NCBI GenBank assembly: GCA_015680635.1
Contig: JAABOA010000330.1
Span: forward strand, 4,796-15,885
DNA from: Lunasporangiospora selenospora
Lineage: Eukaryota > Mortierellomycota > Mortierellomycetes > Mortierellales > Mortierellaceae
DNA: 11,090 nt
Direction of reading: 5' to 3'
Of the stretch, positions 1 through 7,973 are shown in pieces (the stretch's first letter is position 1; every line of letters starts with the position of its first letter). Below the pieces are notes generated by a model that had not been told where the DNA came from, did no database searches, and worked only from the letters and a program-made list of their open reading frames with translations. Made by a program: the position numbers and the translations under genes.

Positions 1-2031
1 GGTGAAGGTGTCCTACTCTGTGCCGACAAGGCGCTCATCGTTTCGTCCATACTTGCAACGCTCGCTAATTATTTTTGACCAAAAATAGAGAAAAAATATC
101 ACGCATGTTAACACATGCCCTCGAAACAACTGAGGGTGCAGGCGATTGCTTTTTGAGCGAGAATAGTCAATGGATCATACCTGCACGACTCGGCATTTCA
201 TCGTCATATTCGCCTTGATCATATTCAGCTTCGGAGGTACTCATGAACTCGTCCCCCTCCTCTTCCCCTCCACCAAACCCATGCATTGACATGCTCTGTC
301 CTTCTCCTGTGCCCGACCCTGGGAAAGCACCCATGTCGGGGCCATACCCTCCGCCTGGTTTTGGCAGAATATGTGCCGTTGATTTACCTTTGGCCCTCCT
401 GACCTTTTGAGGTGTCCGTGGCTCTCTGGGTTTCCTGGGCCGGAGGTGTGCAGCAGTAATATGTTTAGGTGCTAGTGGAGGACTGTTTGATTTGGAACTT
501 TCGTACTCTAGAAGGGGTTTGAGCAGATGGAATACATTGTACTCTTGACACAGCTGAGCGCCGCGCTCATACGGTACCCAAGTACCTTGTAGATTTCCGC
601 GGAGGAAAAAAAAAAAAAAAAAAAAAGTACAGAGTAAGTGACTAATCTTTCATTTGACATTGCTTTCAGTGCCATCATAACGAGTTGTCCATTACCTTGA
701 TACTTTCCATAGCCACCCTGGATCTTTTCATGCTCGCCCTTTTGAACCTCTCTCTCCAGAATCCTGGTTCGTTGAGGCTTATCAAACTCGGCCACCTTCA
801 AGATCTGAGTCGCATTCAAATATGAATCGGACCGTCTTCGCATCACAGCCACCCCTCGGCAGATCATCTCAAAGACCGGTACACCTGAATACGTCGCCTT
901 GAAAATCTGCCCTGCACCCCCGGGAACACCACTGGCCTCGGCCGTCGTCGTCTTTGCAGATCCTTGAGCATCTTTCTCACTGCCACTCACTGCCCTCGAG
1001 CCTCGTCCTGTTGGCAAACTCGTCTCTGACGAGGTCACGCTTCCGTTGCTCGTCAGTGTTGACTGGTTTCCTGGACTCGACCCTTCTGGAGCCGTCACAG
1101 TAGTCTCTGGAAGCGCCGCGGTCAGTGTCAAGGACGGCTGTGTAATGACTTGGGCCGGAGTTGGATCAACAGTTTTTTGACTAGTCTGAGCCGTCTGGTC
1201 AGCTAGGCTTTCAGATCCCAAGCCGGTAAGTGAAGCCCTTGCCTCTGCGAGACGTTCCTTGTGTAGCTTCAGTTGGTGAAGATCGTGCTGTAGTTGCTGT
1301 GCAGGAGTCATTGTCGCTGGGCTCTGTGTTGTCGTTGTCGTTGTAGCTTTCGTTGGAGCGGTCGCGCTCGGAGGCTGTGCAGACTGAAGGCTCTCTGGCT
1401 GAGCTTGAGATAGTTGCGAGGCTGGCTGAGAGGATGGTGCCAGAGTCTGTGACTGGGCTGGCAGAGCAAGGCTCGGGGCCAAGGATGCTGCAGCTGTTGC
1501 TGCCGATGTTGCATTGAGAATAGCTGTGGGGGATTGTCCAAGTTGTTGCAGCAGTTGCAGCTGCTGGAGTACACTGGAGGACACAAAGCTCGATTCGCCG
1601 ACACTGTTGTCACTGCGCGACTGTGCAGCAGCAGTTGTCGCGCTTTTGGAAGACAAATCAGCAGATGCGCCCGAGTTGTTGACTGTGGTTGGTATAGCAC
1701 TTGGAGCTGCAGCAGTGTCAGTTGCTGCAGGTTCTGCTGTCTGCTTTCCTTGCAATAGAGTCTGGCCCATGGTAGATATGGCAGAGGCGGCGGAAACTGC
1801 TCCTCTCGCTTCCAAGGTAGCTGCATGTGGTTGTAAAGCTACTGCAGAGTCTGACGTAGTAGGTGTTGATGTGGCATCGTTAGAAGGGATGGCGGATGCC
1901 GAATCACTGGGAGCAGCAGTGGCATTTACAGCAGGGATTGCACTCATGGCTGGCACAGGACTCTGCTCTGACCCAGCAGCCATCTCGGTTGTGGCCGTTG
2001 TGGAAAGTGAAGGAGGTACGGATGAAGACAT
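1..2031 (-). CDS. MBP1: APSES (KilA-N) DNA-binding transcription factor, Mbp1/Swi4/Res family, 3' end off the window
   Basis: Predicted DNA-binding subunit of an MBF/SBF-type G1/S regulator acting in the nucleus. Exons on the minus strand are 2031-696, 585-181 and 64-1 (open). Introns are 586-695 (donor GTAATG) and 65-180 (donor GTATGA, acceptor TTAG); both junctions are phase 1 and keep the frame, giving about 601 visible residues. Residues 1-374 are low-complexity Ser/Thr/Ala/Gln/Pro with a probable amphipathic helix near 244-271 ([17 protein letters not shown]). The APSES domain runs from about 375 to 472, with [45 protein letters not shown] and, across the first intron, [11 protein letters not shown]. 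This matches the Mbp1/Swi4/Res branch rather than StuA types. A basic stretch ([20 protein letters not shown]) follows and could be a nuclear localisation signal. ATG 2031 was chosen because an in-frame TGA lies 12 nt upstream and no earlier Met is available. Expected ankyrin repeats lie beyond position 1. Family certain; exact paralogue uncertain. Confidence 0.95.
65..180 (-). other. Second intron of the APSES gene
   Basis: The donor is CGTGCAG|GTATGA and the acceptor AATAATTAG|CGAGCG. The phase-1 junction creates GCG and continues as [16 protein letters not shown] up to the window edge. A nearer AG (CCCTCAG) would also splice but runs into an in-frame stop before the next exon, so it was not chosen. 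Confidence 0.8.
586..695 (-). other. Intron inside the APSES domain
   Basis: The donor is CAAG|GTAATG and the acceptor CTACAAG|GTACTTGG. Splicing joins KYQG to TWVP and restores the conserved APSES core. Reading through instead gives a run of Phe codons and a stop, so the intron is well supported. The homopolymer at 606-626 (poly-T on the coding strand) serves as the polypyrimidine tract. Confidence 0.93.
606..626. repeat. 21-nt mononucleotide A run (plus strand)
   Basis: An uninterrupted A21 lies within the first APSES intron. The length is likely polymorphic or imprecise because of sequencing slippage; it has no coding consequence if the intron is spliced. Confidence 0.9.
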
Positions 2032-2150
2032 GACCGAGATTCAAGCTGTGAAGGGATGCAGCTGGGTGACAACTTGAGAGATGGGATAGAGGAATGTGAA
2101 CGAGCGATGGAGAACAGCCTACGCTAGGGCACAAGTCGGAATGCAGTCAG

Positions 2151-2174
2151 CTATGTCGTTGTCGCAATCGCCAT
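2151..2174 (-). promoter_or_regulatory. Possible short upstream ORF in the APSES leader
   Basis: ATG at 2174-2172 opens an eight-codon frame (MAIATTT, then TAG) ending 120 nt before the main start codon. The start context is moderate (G at +4, pyrimidine at -3). It matters only if the leader reaches this far; transcript ends are not visible in the sequence. Confidence 0.35.
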
Positions 2175-2209
2175 GGACAAATGTCGATGGTACCAGGAAG
2201 GATCGGTGC

Positions 2210-2420
2210 TGGAAGAGAGGAAGAGAATGGAGGAAGAGAGAGAAGGAAGAGAAAAAAGAGAGAAAGATCGGGCAGAGTGATCGCGTGGGGCACAACAGCG
2301 AGGGAAAATGAAGAAAATAAAAAAGAGAGTGAGAGAGTGAGAGAAAGAGAGAGAGAGAAAGAGGAAAGGGAGAGGGAGAAACAGATGATGACTAGTGGGT
2401 GCGGGATGGATGGGAGAAGG
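2210..2420. repeat. Long homopurine-biased tract (GA-rich on plus strand)
   Basis: The tract is almost wholly A/G on the plus strand, with irregular GA, GAAA and GGA units, interrupted by a mixed segment near 2270-2300. It is CT-rich on the strand of the downstream APSES gene. Such tracts are frequent in fungal promoters and can form triplex-like DNA; function is not shown here. Confidence 0.8.
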
Positions 2421-2882
2421 AAAGAAAGAGACAATGAGATGGACAAAGGACACAAGGTACCCAAACGAGACAACCAAATCGCCATGGTGACATTGTGACC
2501 GCTGCCGCACCCGCCACACCTTGCTCTCTTTTTTGCTACGCAGGGAAGGAGGGACCAGGCCGCGTCCAATTTTCTTTGGGCTGACGCGCATGCAAGGCAA
2601 TTCCTTCATTCGACGAATGCAACCCGGTATTCGCCACAACCCATTACTTCTTCTGCTCTAGACACCGCGTCTCACCCTGTCTCCCTCTCTCCTCCTCTCC
2701 TACTCTTCATCCCGCTCTTTTCTTTTGTCTTTTCACGCCCAAGCCAAGGCTAGTCGTGTCGTCCAAGACAATTTTTTTTTCCGCTCTGTCCGCGGACTGC
2801 GAATGAGAGGTCGCCGCTGAACACATTCGGGGTGTGTGCGACAGTCCGGCCCGTGGCCGTGTCGTGCCCGCGCCAAAGGCAG

Positions 2883-2889
2883 TTTCGCG
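2883..2889 (+). promoter_or_regulatory. Possible SBF/E2F-like site (TTTCGCG; CGCGAAA on minus)
   Basis: The sequence matches the CRCGAAA Swi4-box core on the minus strand. It lies about 850 bp upstream of the APSES start, just beyond the LIM poly(A) signals. A single 7-mer match can occur by chance. Confidence 0.3.
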
Positions 2890-2904
2890 TTCGTGTCATT
2901 TTTG

Positions 2905-2920
2905 TTTATTGTTTTTTATT
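2905..2920 (-). terminator. Two AATAAA poly(A) signals for the LIM-domain gene
   Basis: TTTATT on the plus strand at 2905-2910 and 2915-2920 reads AATAAA twice on the minus strand, about 90-110 nt downstream of the LIM stop codon. This is a suitable place for 3' end formation and suggests a 3' UTR of roughly 100-130 nt. Confidence 0.6.
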
Positions 2921-2947
2921 CACGTCACGAGTTGACTACAACGCCAA

Positions 2948-2953
2948 ACGCGT
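2948..2953. promoter_or_regulatory. MluI cell-cycle box (ACGCGT)
   Basis: This is a perfect MCB, the core bound by Mbp1-type APSES factors. It lies about 920 bp upstream of the APSES start but inside the probable LIM 3' UTR, so its regulatory role is uncertain. Confidence 0.35.
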
Positions 2954-2987
2954 TCCTTTCTTGTTCTGGGTTGCGCCCTATGAGAAG

Positions 2988-3003
2988 GAGAGAGAGAGAG
3001 AGA
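2988..3003. repeat. Short (GA)n microsatellite
   Basis: About eight GA units on the plus strand lie immediately downstream of the LIM stop codon, giving a CT run in that gene's 3' UTR. Confidence 0.85.
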
Positions 3004-3011
3004 AAGACCTG

Positions 3012-6000
3012 TTAATACTCAAAGTCACTAATGTCAGAAGTAACAACCTTCCAATGGCTAAAAGGTTTACTTACAAAGCATCCACGACAAAACGCTTCTC
3101 CCTCCCCTCGGGTCAACGCACTCGAGTCAAGAGGCTTCTTGCACTCCTTGCAGCTCAGGCACTTTTTGTGCCATTTTTCATTTTTGGGACCCGGGACTTG
3201 ATCCATCACACTGACAGGTTGCTGGCATCGTGGACAGCTGGTCACGCCTCCAAACCTGGGAAGTGGTCGCGTCCTTGTGCTAAAGAGTGATGACAACGCC
3301 GGTGGGTCGGAACGCATCGCAAGTGGAGAGGCCATCATCAACACGGGAGACGTCATATCACCATCGCCACCTGTGGCCGTGGAGGAAGGCGATCCAGGCG
3401 ATCGGAGCGAAACTGGGGATGAGCGACCACTGGCATTCAATGGCGTTCCATATCCATCGGCCATACTGTGGAAAACAGTCGATGAAGCCAGTCCTCCTGG
3501 ACGGGAGGGTTCCAATGAAGCTTTGCCCGCGGGGGCAGGAATAGCCATCGGAGGTACGGGGAAATGATCCGCCGCTCGGGCCACGGGGACAACCTTAGGA
3601 GCCCCGAGTCTCTCACGATCCAGTTCCTCACAACAAGGTTCGCATTCGATCTGACCATCCACCTCAAAGAATCGGCTGGTGCTCAGAAGAACCTTGTTGC
3701 AGTGCGTACAGGTAAAGCATTGTGGGTGATAGTTCAATCCTCCGGATCGAATTGATTTGTTTCCTATCACTTTGTGACATTTCTGACACTTGGTCACAGT
3801 ACCCGACGTGGGCAACATTCCAGCAGATGGGACACACTATCGTTTTGAGAAGATCGAAAAGGAATTAAAGTCAGAATATGCTATGTTTACACTTTCGAGA
3901 AATCATAGTTGACAAACAAAAAAGGCAACTTCCCTTCCTTTCAACTTACAGCTGGATGATAAGGTCGCCCATACACGACATGGAACTCTGACTCTGTAAA
4001 TACTTGCTTACATCCATGGCACAGGAAGCATCCAATATGGAATCGATCGCCATTCTGCAGCCGGATACCACTCTCGATCACTTTTTCTAAACACTTGTGG
4101 CAATGACCATCAGGAACTGCACCACTCTTTTGTGAACTCACCAAGGACCCGTCCACATTGACAGCAGGAAAACTGACAGCCTCTCCAACCGTGTTAGATC
4201 GTTGTCTGCCATGGCGGAAAATGGAGGATGATGATCGATTGGGCTCGGCCTCGAGTTGGGCGTACTTGGACTCCATCTCGGTCGAGGCATTGACCCCTTT
4301 GCTTGAACCAAACATGGACGATGGTGTTTTGAGAGGTGCTCTCTCGATAGCCGAGTAGTGGCCCGAACTGCCCAGTGCGTTTATGGAGCGATTGACAATA
4401 AGATTTTGGCTCGATCCAAAGTGCTGACTCGATCTGTTAGAAGCTGGGGAAGCTGCCTGTTGCGCCTGATTCATCCATGCTTCTGTCTTTGCTCTCACCA
4501 TTCCCGAGGGCGTCGAACCAGCAGAAGACCGTGAACGGACCCGAGAGAGCTTGGGAGTAGGCGATCGAGAAACTTCTGCTGGCTGGAGCGTAGAGGTTCC
4601 GGTGACCGATAGTTTTGCAGCAGCGGTTGTGGCTGCTTGAAGAGACATTCAGTGATTTGGCTAGAGTCGAGCCCAGTTCCTCAAGATTCACCATTGATCG
4701 AGATCGAGATCGTCTTAGACCATGGAAGCCTGAATCCGTCGAGCTCTTGTTGGACACAACATTGTCATGGCTAGAACGCCTCTCCCGGTCCGAACTCATA
4801 TTACTATAGACTGCTCCAGTGTCGTTTCCATCCATGTCATGAACACGAGTTCCAGGCGAAGCTGGTCTCGAGCTGTTGTAAGAATGGACGGACAGGGCCG
4901 AATTTGGTCGTCTGTAGGATGATAACGGGCTGTCCGCACGAGAAGAAAGACTCGTTTGTGGGTAATCTCTGAGCAAGTTTGCCCCTGCCGCTGCGACTAA
5001 GGGGGCAGCAGAGCCTGCCTGTCCCTTACCAAGACTGGAATAAGTAGATGAAGTTCCACTGGTGTATCCGCTGGATGGCGTATGTCTTGATAGTAATCCA
5101 AGTGAAGACTGGCTGGATGAACTGTGAGCAGATAAGGGCGAGTTGCTCCCATGGTGTTTCCCTACGTCAGCACTAACGTCAAGAGGCGACAGATTGTGCT
5201 GTAGTCGAGTCGAGGGAACATGGTGTGCTATTGAGTAGTCCGATTTAGATGGCTGCGGCGAGAAGGTCCTGTTGCGATCGTTCACAGGCTGTGAGAGAGG
5301 CGAATGTTGTGTGGATGTGGGCAAGCCCGCAAGAGATCCAGACATATCACCGTCTGTATAATCCGAACTACTAAATTGGGATGGTTGATCCAAGGGTGGT
5401 GGACTCTGGGTAGCTCCCTCTTGGGCCATTAGACAGTCTTCACAACAAGGGCGTCCACGAAGGTCGACCATGGGCTTCATGGAAAGATCAAGTTGACATT
5501 TGAAGCAATGGAAACAAGCCTACACGAATAATTATATAAAAATGGATCAGAGATCAGAGCAGGAACAAAGGGAACAGGAGCACAAAACTGCCTTGTGGCG
5601 GAGTGAGCAGAGTGAGAAAAAAAAACGATTGGAAAACGACTTACAGAGTGCCAGGCACGTTTGTTGTGAGTGATGTAAGGATCAGTCTTGGACATGACGG
5701 GTTTATAGCACATCGGACAGTTACCCTTGGTGAACTTTTCGACATAGCACTTTTCGCAATAGATGATGGACGGCTTTCCTGGCTCTACATAAACCTTGGC
5801 CTAAACGAACAAACAAGGGTCGCAGTTAGACGATATGGTCCTTATTTCCAGAGAACTTTTTTTTCAATCCAGACAGGGCAGAGCGCCAGGAGCTCTAACC
5901 TGGAGTATCGACTTGCTACAGGTGTGGCATTGCTTCTGTGGGACAAGAGGCTGAAGAGGTTGAGGGGGTTGAAGAGGTTGGATCCTGTTCATTAAGGGCG

Positions 6001-6916
6001 AAGTGGATGCTGCGGGGAGTGACATGCGCTTCGAGGGCTTGGAGACGCCTCCCTCCAGGATATTCTGATATCTATTAGGATCCGCACATTGGGGAATCGT
6101 GTCAGTTGCCAAGTGTGGTCTGTGTGTCTAGTCCATTTGCCTGGTCCACAGGAGAGAAGTGATGTATTTGTGCTAATGTTTGCGTATGGGTCTGCTCCTC
6201 AGAGTGCCAAGTCAAGTCCTCCTGACGACAAGCCATGACAAGAGTTCCTGCATTGTACTTCCTTGTCAGTCATCGATTCAGGTCCACAGAGTGCGTGTCA
6301 ATGTGTATGTGTGTAGGGGGGGGGGTGTCTATTTTCAAATCATGGCCTACGCCCTGTTTGTCGCGCCTGGTGATCATCCATCGGCTCTACTCCGCCAGTC
6401 GGTCGATCAGTCTCTCCTGCAGTTCGATGGTGTGTGCTGAACGCAGCTTAGTCTCCTTTGTCCTAAATACATTCGTTCTAGAGTTTTGCATCCCCGTCCG
6501 TGCAGCGCGTGATCACCTTTTGTTACCCCCTTCTCTCTTCCCATCCTCCCCACATCTCTCTCTCTCTCTCTCTCTTCCTGCAGCCTGTGTTGGCGGCCTG
6601 AAGTGCAGAGTAGACAAGACCATGAACTAAAGGCCCCAAGACAAAAGACAAAAGACAAAAGATAAAACTTACGCGCTGATCCACGGGTCATTTCTATTGT
6701 TGGAGGATAGACCGCTGGTGATAGACACTGGTCAACGGCGCAAAGGGAAAAGAATAAAAAAGGGGTGTTAGCTCGAATGTGGAGGAATGAGCAGCAAATG
6801 GTGGTAGATTCTAAACAGTGGATGAATAAGAAAAAAAACATACTGACAGAACGACCTCCGCATTTGAGGCAATTCGCTCCATGGACCAGGTCGCCACATC
6901 GATGGCAAAAACCCAT
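3012..6916 (-). CDS. Paxillin-like LIM-domain protein with four full LIM domains plus N-terminal zinc motifs
   Basis: Probable cytoskeletal scaffold of the fungal paxillin-like group, which acts at polarity sites and the cytokinetic ring (function by family). Exons on the minus strand: 6916-6844, 6727-6673, 6119-5900, 5800-5645, 5519-4805 (end provisional), 4632-3950 (start provisional), 3836-3012. Junctions outside the provisional one keep phase; total about 908 aa. Features: Cys4 knuckle at 4-19 (CHRC, CLKC); half-LIM from 107 (CHTC, then CEKC); LIM1 144-197 (CPMC, HSAC, CFHC, CCEDC); Ser-rich linker to about 580; LIM2 584-635, split by an intron before its last Cys; LIM3 651-702; Ser/Pro linker; LIM4 835-887; short tail. 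ATG 6916 has a strong context (ACCATGG) and directly precedes the Cys4 motif. There is no RhoGAP domain, so this is not Rga1-like. Odd points: the reading frame changes near 4633-4804, and a possible extra intron lies at the very end. Confidence 0.9.
3028..3074 (-). other. Candidate 47-nt terminal intron at the end of LIM4
   Basis: GTAAGT begins right after the codon following the last LIM4 Cys (TGC TTT|GTAAGT). A CTGAC branch motif and ATTAG acceptor end it. Splicing puts an in-frame TGA (3025-3027) directly after Phe; retention gives a 21-residue tail ending SDISDFEY. A second AG at 3018 would give a 57-nt intron and an ending of Phe-Tyr-stop. Confidence 0.4.
3837..3949 (-). other. Intron splitting LIM2
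   Basis: The donor is CCAGCT|GTAAGT and the acceptor ACGATAG|TGTGTC. The phase-0 junction supplies the last zinc ligand of LIM2 (HPA|C), which is strong support. Confidence 0.93.
4633..4804 (-). other. Frame change in the LIM gene: provisional intron
   Basis: The frame upstream of here (RSRSMVNLEELGSTLAKSL) and the frame downstream (LSRVRSRSSAGSTPSGM) both look coding but differ by one nucleotide. The downstream frame is closed by a TGA at 4651-4649. A GTAATA donor at 4804 in phase 1 and a CAG acceptor at 4635-4633 join them correctly, removing 172 nt. A GTCTAA donor with the same acceptor gives an 88-nt alternative. A frameshift or assembly error is also possible. Confidence 0.4.
5520..5644 (-). 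other. Intron splitting LIM1
   Basis: The donor is CACTCT|GTAAGT and the acceptor CGTGTAG|GCTTGT. The phase-0 junction joins WHS to ACFHC and completes the LIM1 His/Cys centre. Confidence 0.95.
5801..5899 (-). other. Intron in the half-LIM of the LIM gene
   Basis: The donor is CTCCAG|GTTAGA and the acceptor CGTTTAG|GCCAAG. The phase-0 junction joins CHTCSKSILQ to AKVYVEPGK. Confidence 0.9.
6316..6325. repeat. G10 homopolymer
   Basis: Ten consecutive G residues on the plus strand, preceded by a TG-rich stretch, inside the long LIM intron. Confidence 0.9.
6555..6575. repeat. (TC)n microsatellite
   Basis: About ten TC units on the plus strand inside the long LIM intron, GA-rich on the transcribed sense strand. 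Confidence 0.9.
6728..6843 (-). other. First intron of the LIM gene
   Basis: The donor is TCTGTCA|GTATGT and the acceptor GTTGACCAG|TGTCTATC. The phase-1 junction makes ATG (Met25) and leads into SITSGLSSNN. A second acceptor (CACCAG) 10 nt further does not match the phase of the next exon. Confidence 0.8.
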
Positions 6917-7084
6917 GGTGAAATATTAGGCTCAAGAGAGCAAAAGGCAGAAAATTGTTGATAGAGAGGGTTGAACGATAGTTGGTGGCGTCCAAGGAGA
7001 AATAAAATAGTAAGGTCGAGAGACACGTTGAACGGAGAGAAAGGAGGAGGACGGTGGTGGTGGTGGTAGTTGTGGGGATGGAGT

Positions 7085-7320
7085 CTAGAAGAAGACGGGG
7101 GGGGAGGAGAGAGAGAGAAAAGGAGAAAGAAAGGTGGCGTTATAGATTATGGGGTGTGAGTGAAAAGGATCCGGAGTGGACTCGGAGGAGGTAGAAATAT
7201 TGGTGGTTGAAGTGAAGAGAGAACTGGGCGTGGGTCCAGTCCAGGGATGAGATGAGAGAGAATCGAAGAGAGAGTGTGTGTGAGAGAGGGAAATGGAAGA
7301 GAGAGAGAGAAAGAGAGGCC
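7085..7320. repeat. GA-rich tract (CT-rich on the LIM sense strand)
   Basis: Irregular GA/GAAA/GGA runs on the plus strand, densest at about 7098-7125 and 7250-7318, in the likely LIM 5' leader. Confidence 0.75.
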
Positions 7321-7505
7321 GATCAATTGAGGTTTAAGAAGCAAAGCAGAGCAAAGTAAGCAAGCAAAGGTCCGCGCGCCAGCAATGTGTGTGGACGGCT
7401 TGGTGGGACCTCGTCCTCCTCACCTGTAAACCAGACCCGCACTAAAGCACACGCTCTCCTCTGCACAACCCGATTCTCGCCCGCCCCATCCGTCGCCACC
7501 CTAGC

Positions 7506-7538
<33 letters not shown>

Positions 7539-7560
7539 TCTCTATCTCTTCTTTTCTCTG
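7506..7560. repeat. (CT)n microsatellite and pyrimidine tract
   Basis: About fourteen CT units up to 7534, followed by interrupted CT sequence. It lies in the right half of the intergenic region. Confidence 0.9.
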
Positions 7561-7973
7561 TTACAGCGCATAATATGGTTCTCCCTTCTGTGAAGTTGAA
7601 AGGGAGGGGCCTTGCGCGGACTCTTTCGCACACCTCCGCTACCTCGGCCGACACGCCTAGGACGTCACCACATTGCAAGGTGCGTTAGCGAATCCTCCTC
7701 CCCAGCCTTTTGCTTCACCTCCCTTCTTCAACATTCATACACTCTCTTTGTCTCCCCCTATTCTACCGTCATCTGCTCTTGCGTTTGGTCATCCATCCGC
7801 TCACTTCGACTCACACACCCTTCAAAGCCCACAACTGCGCGCGCGCTCGAGCAAAGCCTGTGTCTCGCTAGTTCTTACATCCTCCGCTCTGTGTTTGGGA
7901 CAAATTCGCGGTCTCCTTCACATTGCACTCTTTCCTGAAGGTTTCCTGTTCTAAGGGAGCCTCCAGACGAACA

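Larger units (their letters stand above)
2032..2880 (-). promoter_or_regulatory. 5' leader and upstream region of the APSES gene
   Basis: This is a non-coding stretch between the APSES start codon and the LIM gene poly(A) signals. On the minus (coding) strand, 2210-2420 is strongly pyrimidine-rich, which is common just upstream of fungal start sites, so transcription probably begins upstream of or within it. Plus-strand 2670-2740 is also pyrimidine-rich. No TATA box is obvious. Open frames here are low-complexity by-products of the tracts (Ser/Leu/Phe or Arg/Glu/Lys) and show no protein family. Confidence 0.6.
6120..6672 (-). other. Long 553-bp intron of the LIM gene
   Basis: The donor is AGCGC|GTAAGT and the acceptor ACACACAG|ACCACAC. 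The junction is in phase and gives NRNDPWISAPHLATDT. It is four to five times longer than its neighbours and contains a (TC)n run at 6555-6575 and a G10 run at 6316-6325. I see no conserved coding segment in it on the minus strand, but a skipped small exon cannot be excluded. Confidence 0.75.
6917..7973. promoter_or_regulatory. Probable bidirectional promoter between the LIM gene and a candidate plus-strand gene
   Basis: This is 1.05 kb with no convincing protein-coding frame. The left part (about 7020-7320) is GA-rich on the plus strand, hence CT-rich on the LIM sense strand, as expected for that gene's leader. The right part (about 7440-7810) is CT-rich on the plus strand, as expected for a leader of a rightward gene. 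A CRE-like GACGTCA lies at 7661-7667. The small open frames here (for example 7612-7938) are Ser/Leu/Pro-rich products of the pyrimidine bias. Inference from composition only. Confidence 0.5.

Noticed and set aside
1514-2077. Long plus-strand open frame (187 codons) opposite the APSES N-terminal region
   Set aside because: It is the antisense of Ser/Thr/Ala/Gln-rich codons, which rarely give stops on the opposite strand; its product is Ala/Val/Cys-rich without any motif.
2147-2639. Minus- and plus-strand open frames over the GA-rich tract
   Set aside because: The products are monotonous Ser/Leu/Phe or Arg/Glu/Lys repeats created by the homopurine tract, with no start context or family resemblance.
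4437-4648. Programmed ribosomal frameshifting as explanation for the LIM frame change
   Set aside because: No slippery heptamer or clear stimulatory structure is evident, and an intron or sequence error is simpler.
7387-7954. Plus-strand frames of 68-108 codons in the intergenic region
   Set aside because: Ser/Leu/Pro-rich translations of a pyrimidine-rich leader, no conserved motif; more likely promoter or 5' UTR.
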